From positions 47,054 to 111,053 of the forward strand of contig JBAZVI010000010.1 in NCBI GenBank assembly GCA_041660925.1: DNA of 64,000 nt. Direction: 5' to 3'. This DNA comes from Elusimicrobiota bacterium (lineage in GTDB: Bacteria > Elusimicrobiota > Elusimicrobia > UBA1565). The position numbers and the translations under genes are program-made. Each line of letters starts with the position of its first letter. The stretch's first letter is position 1. This document shows positions 60,073-64,000 of the stretch, piece by piece. The notes under the pieces are model-generated. The model was not told the origin of the DNA. It did not search any database and was given only the letters and a program-made list of their open reading frames with translations.

Positions 60073-60162
60073 TGGCGGAAGGGAGGGGATTCGAACCCCT
60101 GAGGGACTTTCATCCCTAACAGTTTTCGAGACTGTCCGTTTCAACCGCTCACGCACCCTTCC
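60073..60162 (-). tRNA. tRNA-Ser (anticodon CGA)
   Basis: On the minus strand GGAAGGG/CCCTTCC form the acceptor stem, with a long variable arm (AGGGATGAAAGTCCCT), T loop TTCGAAT, an encoded CCA (60073-60075) and anticodon CGA in CTCGAAA, read at 60126-60128. Confidence 0.95.
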
Positions 60163-60209
60163 AATAGGGATTCTACTAAATCAGCACCCAATGAAAGTTC
60201 CTTACTGTC

Positions 60210-60280
60210 GCCCCCCTTCGGGGGGCAGGAGGGGGGAGAACCAGTGCCTTGCCCACGGGAGGGGGCAGGGGAGGGGGGAA
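60210..60280. repeat. GC-rich REP-like repeats
   Basis: CCCCCCTTCGGGGGG and GCCCACGGGAGGGGGCAGGG are palindromic or purine-rich units like those at 16026 and 18496. They lie between tRNA-Ser and the DUF559 gene. Confidence 0.45.
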
Positions 60281-60311
60281 CTTTTCCAACACATGAAGCG
60301 TAATCCTGGGC

Positions 60312-60689
60312 ATGGAGTTCCTCTCTCTTTCCCAAGCTCGCTACATGCGAAGAGCCCCATCCCTCGCTGAAGCCGTCCTCTGGAGACGCCTTCGCTCAAG
60401 GCAGTTCTTCGGCCGGAAATTCCGGCGACAGCACTGCATCGGACCATGGATCGTCGACTTCTGCTGTGTCAGCGAACGACTCATCATCGAGGTGGACGGA
60501 GAACAGCATGCTCATCGCGTGTCGAAAGACATCGTGAGAAGCGCCTTCTTGAATGGCCGGGGCTATCGGGTCGTGCGCTTTCGGAATGGGGACGTGTTGG
60601 GCGGTCTGGATGGGGTGCTGCGAACGATCAAGAGCTTATTAAGAGGTCCCTCACCCCGGCCCTCCCCCGTGGGGGGAGGGGGACAGTAG
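60312..60689 (+). CDS. DUF559 (Vsr-like endonuclease fold) protein
   Basis: This 125-residue protein matches DUF559: SLAEAVLWRRLRSRQFFGRK, FRRQHCIGPWIVDFCC, LIIEVDGEQHA and GYRVVRFRNGDVL. The core D..E.DG..H pattern is that of the Vsr/PD-(D/E)XK nuclease fold, so DNA cleavage is possible but unproven. The last 12 residues (RGPSPRPSPVGGGG) are encoded by a REP-like repeat (60648-60684) that has extended the gene. Confidence 0.8.
   Translation: MEFLSLSQARYMRRAPSLAEAVLWRRLRSRQFFGRKFRRQHCIGPWIVDFCCVSERLIIEVDGEQHAHRVSKDIVRSAFLNGRGYRVVRFRNGDVLGGLDGVLRTIKSLLRGPSPRPSPVGGGGQ
60648..60684. repeat. REP-like palindrome forming the end of the DUF559 gene
   Basis: CCCTCACCCCGGCCCTCCCC, then GTGGGGGGAGGGGG: an imperfect palindrome closely similar to the one read in frame within the PLD gene at 24888-24942. 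Confidence 0.55.
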
Positions 60690-60697
60690 GGAAGAGT

Positions 60698-62128
60698 CTA
60701 GTAAGAATCGTCCTGCGTAGCGTCTGCGTCAGGGAGGGTCGGCGGGAACGGCTGTGCCGGTTCGGCAAAGGGCTGTTCGAGCTTCGGCGGCGCCCACTCC
60801 TGCACGGGAGCGGCGTCCGGAGCGGGGGCGTCGACGACGGCCGTCGCCTCGGAGACCTCGGCGGCGGGAGAGGCGGAGGAGCCGGTGTTCTCCGGGGCTC
60901 CTTCGGGGCGACCGCCGCGCCGGGTCCGGCCGCCGGGACGGGGCTCGCCGCTGCGCGAGCGCTTCCACGCGTTGAACTGGTCGCGCAGCTTGAGGTTCTC
61001 GGTGCCGATCGTCTCGAAGTACTTCTCGACGAGGCCGGCGTCTTCGAGAAGGATGGTCCCGTCCTCCTTCTGCTTGGGCGGGTAGCCGAGCGAGGCGAGG
61101 ATCTTCTGGGCCGAGCCTCTCAGCTGTTCAGAGAGCCCGAGCAGGTTGAGCGAGGGCGTGCGGTGGAAATGGGCGGAGGCGTCCACGACCCCGCGCAGGA
61201 AGGCGGCCTTCCAGTCGGGGTTCGACCAGGTCCAGCGCGGGGCGGCGGGGGCTTCGGCGCCGAGCTTGAGCTCGAGCCGGGCCTCGAAGTCCCTGCACGC
61301 GTCGATGGGGAGGAAGGCCACCTGGCAGTGGTGGTCCTCGCTCAGCGAGAGCTGGGGCTTCACCTCGAAGAGCTGGTCGGTCAGGCGGGCCCAGGTCGCG
61401 GCGAAGTTCTGTCCGATGACGCGGTCGGCCTGGAAGCGCACGCCGTCGTCGGCGCGGCGGCCGGCGGCGAGAAGGGCGCCGGTCCAGTAGGCGAGGCGGT
61501 CGGAGTACTTGGTCTTTCCGGAGGGGACCTTCGGATCCTGGCGGGGAGCGGCCTTGCGCTCGGGCTGCCTGCGGCCCCGTCCCTGAGACTCCTCTCGGCC
61601 CGCCGCCTTCTGGCGGGGTTCACGGCGCGGGGAGGACCGTTCTTTGCGGCGCCCCTCGGCTCCGCTCGGGGTCCCCTCGCGGCGCGTCGCGTCGGTCCCG
61701 CGCGCGGGACGCTCGCGCCGGGAAGAGGACCTCTCGGCTCGCCGGCCCTCGGCTCCGCGCGGGGCCCCTTCGCGGCGCTTCTCGGGGCGGGGCTCGCGCT
61801 GGGCTTCCCGGCGCGCGGGCGGCGGAGCCGCCGGGCGCGGAGCGGGAAGGGTCTGGAACACGGGCTGGTACTCGCGGCGCAGTTCGGTGACCTGCGGCGG
61901 GTCGATCGCGAACTCCTGGGCCATGCGCATGAGCGCGTGGTAGGGGACGAGCGACTTGCCGCTCATCCAGTCGGCGACGACGCCGGGCGTGACCGAGCAG
62001 GCCTGCGCGATGCGCTCGGTCTTGCCGGCCTTGCGCCGCACCTTCCCGAAGAACTCGCGGCGGTCCTCGTCGGAGAGGACCGCGCAGGTCACGGGGATGA
62101 GTTCTTCGCGATTATGCAGGATGCCCAT
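60698..62128 (-). CDS. HTH protein with degenerate LAGLIDADG domain
   Basis: This 476-residue protein has an N-terminal helix-turn-helix-like segment (ERIAQACSVTPGVVADWMSG, about 38-57), a long arginine- and glutamate-rich disordered linker (100-205), and a LAGLIDADG-type domain (210-385). The first motif reads YWTGALLAAG (214-223), losing the acidic residue, while the second, FLRGVVDASA (310-319), keeps Asp316. Other family landmarks remain: LTDQLFEVKPQL, LLGLSEQLRGSAQKILASLG. A disordered acidic/proline tail follows. It resembles domesticated homing endonucleases such as WhiA, which bind DNA without cutting. It starts upstream of the B12 radical SAM gene's end and is transcribed in the same direction. 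Confidence 0.6.
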   Translation of the reverse strand: MGILHNREELIPVTCAVLSDEDRREFFGKVRRKAGKTERIAQACSVTPGVVADWMSGKSLVPYHALMRMAQEFAIDPPQVTELRREYQPVFQTLPAPRPAAPPPARREAQREPRPEKRREGAPRGAEGRRAERSSSRRERPARGTDATRREGTPSGAEGRRKERSSPRREPRQKAAGREESQGRGRRQPERKAAPRQDPKVPSGKTKYSDRLAYWTGALLAAGRRADDGVRFQADRVIGQNFAATWARLTDQLFEVKPQLSLSEDHHCQVAFLPIDACRDFEARLELKLGAEAPAAPRWTWSNPDWKAAFLRGVVDASAHFHRTPSLNLLGLSEQLRGSAQKILASLGYPPKQKEDGTILLEDAGLVEKYFETIGTENLKLRDQFNAWKRSRSGEPRPGGRTRRGGRPEGAPENTGSSASPAAEVSEATAVVDAPAPDAAPVQEWAPPKLEQPFAEPAQPFPPTLPDADATQDDSY

Positions 62129-62163
62129 AAAGAGGAGTGATTATAGCGTTTTTCGCGCCGTTT

Positions 62164-63717
62164 TCAGACGGGGGAGGCGACGGCGGGCTCCCGAGGGCGC
62201 CGGGGGGCGGGGGTCGGCTCGTCGTCGGGCCAGCGCAGGTCCGGCTCCTCTCCGAAGAAGAGGTTGTCCTTGAGGTAGCGGCGCATGTAGCGCTTGAAGG
62301 CGTAATCTTCCGAGACCAGGCGCTTGAGCGCCTTCTCGACGAGACCCTCGCGGGTGCGCGCGATGACCTCGAGGGCCACGGCGAGGGGGAAGAGCCGCGG
62401 GCCCATCGCCTTGCGGAACCAGCGCACGCTGCGGTAATAGGGGAAGTGCTTCCAGCGCAGGAAGTCGAGCCGGCGCGAGCTCAGGTGGCGGGTGCGGACG
62501 TTCGCGAAGTGTCCCGAGTAGCGGCGCAGGTCGCGGTTGACGACGAAGCCCTGTCGCTCGAGGTCCTCGGTCATGGGCGTGCCCGGGTAGGGGGTGAGGA
62601 CCTGCACGAGGTAGCTGTCGAGGGCCTGCTCGTCCATGAAGCGGAACTGCTCGAGGAGATCCTCCTCGCGGTCGTCGGGGGAGCCGAGGATGAAGCCGCC
62701 CATCACCATCATCCGGTGGCGGCGCAGCTCCGCGAGGACGTCCCCGACGAGGGCCGTGCTGTCGCCCTTGCGGTAGGCGAGGAGGTTGCGGCGCGTGACG
62801 TTCTCGATGCCGAGGAAGACGAGGTTGAAGCCGGCCTCCGCCATGCGGCCGACGACGGAGAGGTCCCGGCCGAGCCCGGCGACCGAGGCCTGCGTCGAGA
62901 AGCGCAGGCGCTTCTTGAGGCCGCTGGCGGCGAGGGCGCGGCAGACCCGGTCGAGGTGCTCGGGATAGAGGGTGAGGTTGTCGTCGGTGAAGAAGATCTC
63001 CTCGGCGCCGAGGTCGGCGGCCTCCGACAAGTCGGCGAGGATGCGGTCCATGGGGAAGGCGCGGAAGCTGCGGCCGTACATCTTCGTGATGCTGCAGAAG
63101 TTGCAGGGCATGGTGCAGCCGCGCGAGGTCTCGGCGGTGTCGAAGCCGATCCCGTGGATGCGGTAGCCCTTCCAGAGCCGGCTGCGCCGGTCGGGCGGGG
63201 GCAGTTCGCGCAGGGGGGAGAGGGCGCGGTCGGCGTTGTGGACGTACTCCGAGCCGCTGCGCCAACTGAGGCCGGCGACGCTCTCGAAGCGCGTGCGCCC
63301 CGCGCCCATGGCGCGCACGAGCTCGAGGAGCGTGTATTCGGACTCGCCGCGGGCGATGAAGTCGAAGAGGAGGGGGTCTCCGGCGGCGATGTCGCGGTAG
63401 GACATCGTGGCGTGATAGCCGCCGAGCACGATGGGGACGTCCGGGTTCCAGGCCCGCACGAGCCCCGCGACGCGGGTGGCCGTGTAGTACTGGAAGGTCA
63501 TCGCCGAGAGGCCGACGAGGTCGGGCTTCACCGTCTCCAGGGCCTCGCGCACGGCGCCGGCGACGTCCTCACGGCGCAGGACGAGGTCGGCGACGCGCAC
63601 GTCGGCGTCGCCCTTGAGCATCCCGGCGAGCGAGGCCAGCCCGAGGTTCGGCGCCCGGCAGAAGCGCGGATAGAGCGGGTGCGTCGCGTCCGGCATGGAG
63701 AAGAGGAGGATGCGCAT
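62164..63717 (-). CDS. B12-binding domain radical SAM protein
   Basis: The start at 63717 (MRILLFSMPDATHPLYP) gives 517 residues. An N-terminal cobalamin-binding domain (about 1-150, IVLGGYHATM) is followed by the radical SAM motif CTMPCNFC (Cys201, Cys205, Cys208) and FTDDNLTLYPE, GIENVTRRNL, GFILGSPDD and LTPYPGTPM, the typical core of this superfamily. The C-terminal 140 residues are basic and predicted helical. Related proteins methylate or rearrange lipids, hopanoids or tetrapyrroles; the substrate is not evident. An upstream TGTTATACT could be an extended -10. Confidence 0.87.
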   Translation of the reverse strand: MRILLFSMPDATHPLYPRFCRAPNLGLASLAGMLKGDADVRVADLVLRREDVAGAVREALETVKPDLVGLSAMTFQYYTATRVAGLVRAWNPDVPIVLGGYHATMSYRDIAAGDPLLFDFIARGESEYTLLELVRAMGAGRTRFESVAGLSWRSGSEYVHNADRALSPLRELPPPDRRSRLWKGYRIHGIGFDTAETSRGCTMPCNFCSITKMYGRSFRAFPMDRILADLSEAADLGAEEIFFTDDNLTLYPEHLDRVCRALAASGLKKRLRFSTQASVAGLGRDLSVVGRMAEAGFNLVFLGIENVTRRNLLAYRKGDSTALVGDVLAELRRHRMMVMGGFILGSPDDREEDLLEQFRFMDEQALDSYLVQVLTPYPGTPMTEDLERQGFVVNRDLRRYSGHFANVRTRHLSSRRLDFLRWKHFPYYRSVRWFRKAMGPRLFPLAVALEVIARTREGLVEKALKRLVSEDYAFKRYMRRYLKDNLFFGEEPDLRWPDDEPTPAPRRPREPAVASPV

Positions 63718-63898
63718 GGCCGCCCCGAGAGAGGAGCTATCAGAGTATAACATGTCGCTGCTCGGGGCGGACCCTCTCCCCCGCCCCCTCGCCGGCACCC
63801 CGGCTCCATAGTGCCGCAGACCGGACGATTGGGGACACCTTAGTCCGGTCACCCGGGGACAGAAGAGGGGAGGATTTTTCGGGGGTGCCCTGCAGCGC

Positions 63899-64000
63899 TA
63901 GGAGTCCGTCCGCGTAATAGCGTATTCCCCGGAGGCCCAAGCCTGAGCCGTGCGCAAGGCGCGACGAGCGAGCATAGCCCCGCTATGTGAGCGAGGAGCA
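63899..64000. mobile_element. Second copy of the 2305-type MITE-like element, cut by the window
   Basis: From 63901 the sequence follows 2307-2407 with about five differences, beginning GGAGTCCGTCCGCGTAATAG after a TA. The right end lies outside the window. Confidence 0.8.

Overview
The window is GC-rich bacterial chromosome. Outer-membrane barrels, signal peptides, type IV pilus parts and cyclic-nucleotide/HD-GYP signalling point to a Gram-negative, largely uncultivated lineage. The density of radical SAM enzymes and a pseudopilin-like C-terminus make Elusimicrobiota my best guess, but there is no rRNA or ribosomal-protein marker, so this is only inference.

Layout. 1-3.8 kb: a truncated B12-binding radical SAM gene, a second radical SAM gene, an XRE regulator, a lone receiver domain and an SDR. 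3.8-13.7 kb: the most unusual part, a ten-gene rightward operon, most genes overlapping by 4 bases. It holds five radical SAM enzymes, an exosortase-locus-type polysaccharide deacetylase, three paralogues of a cysteine-motif protein (LGYPECC ... HPCxYRC) and an A24 prepilin-peptidase-like membrane protein. 13.8-33.4 kb: housekeeping and signalling genes: glycogen phosphorylase, a PilB ATPase fused to a receiver, a cyclase-RDD protein, a RecQ-like helicase, a secreted four-module PLD protein, tryptophanase preceded by a TnaC-like leader peptide, a hybrid histidine kinase, glycolate oxidase (GlcD-GlcE fusion plus GlcF) and a GAF-HD-GYP protein.

33.5-50.5 kb: a 17-kb segment bounded by an intact tRNA-Gly and a 48-bp duplicate of its 3' end, so probably an integrated island. 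It carries a broken ORF6N gene, a HEAT-repeat protein, a 3,817-residue secreted protein (phospholipase-like N-terminus, Kelch, IPT/TIG, sorting-like C-terminus) followed by a PorV-like barrel, a repeat protein, and a three-gene TIGR04255-type cassette. Parts of it are visibly AT-richer than the host.

50.6-64 kb: a pseudopilin-like membrane protein, an outer-membrane protein, exported oligoendopeptidase F, two phosphorelay proteins, an SDR, a SEC-C protein, an SGNH-like protein, tRNA-Ser, a DUF559 nuclease-like protein, an apparently domesticated LAGLIDADG protein and a second B12-binding radical SAM enzyme.

Threaded through the intergenic spaces is a family of nested-palindrome, MITE-like elements that share (G)GAG-type ends next to TA dinucleotides. 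One type occurs near both ends of the window. No CRISPR array, rRNA operon, complete insertion sequence or integrase gene was recognised.
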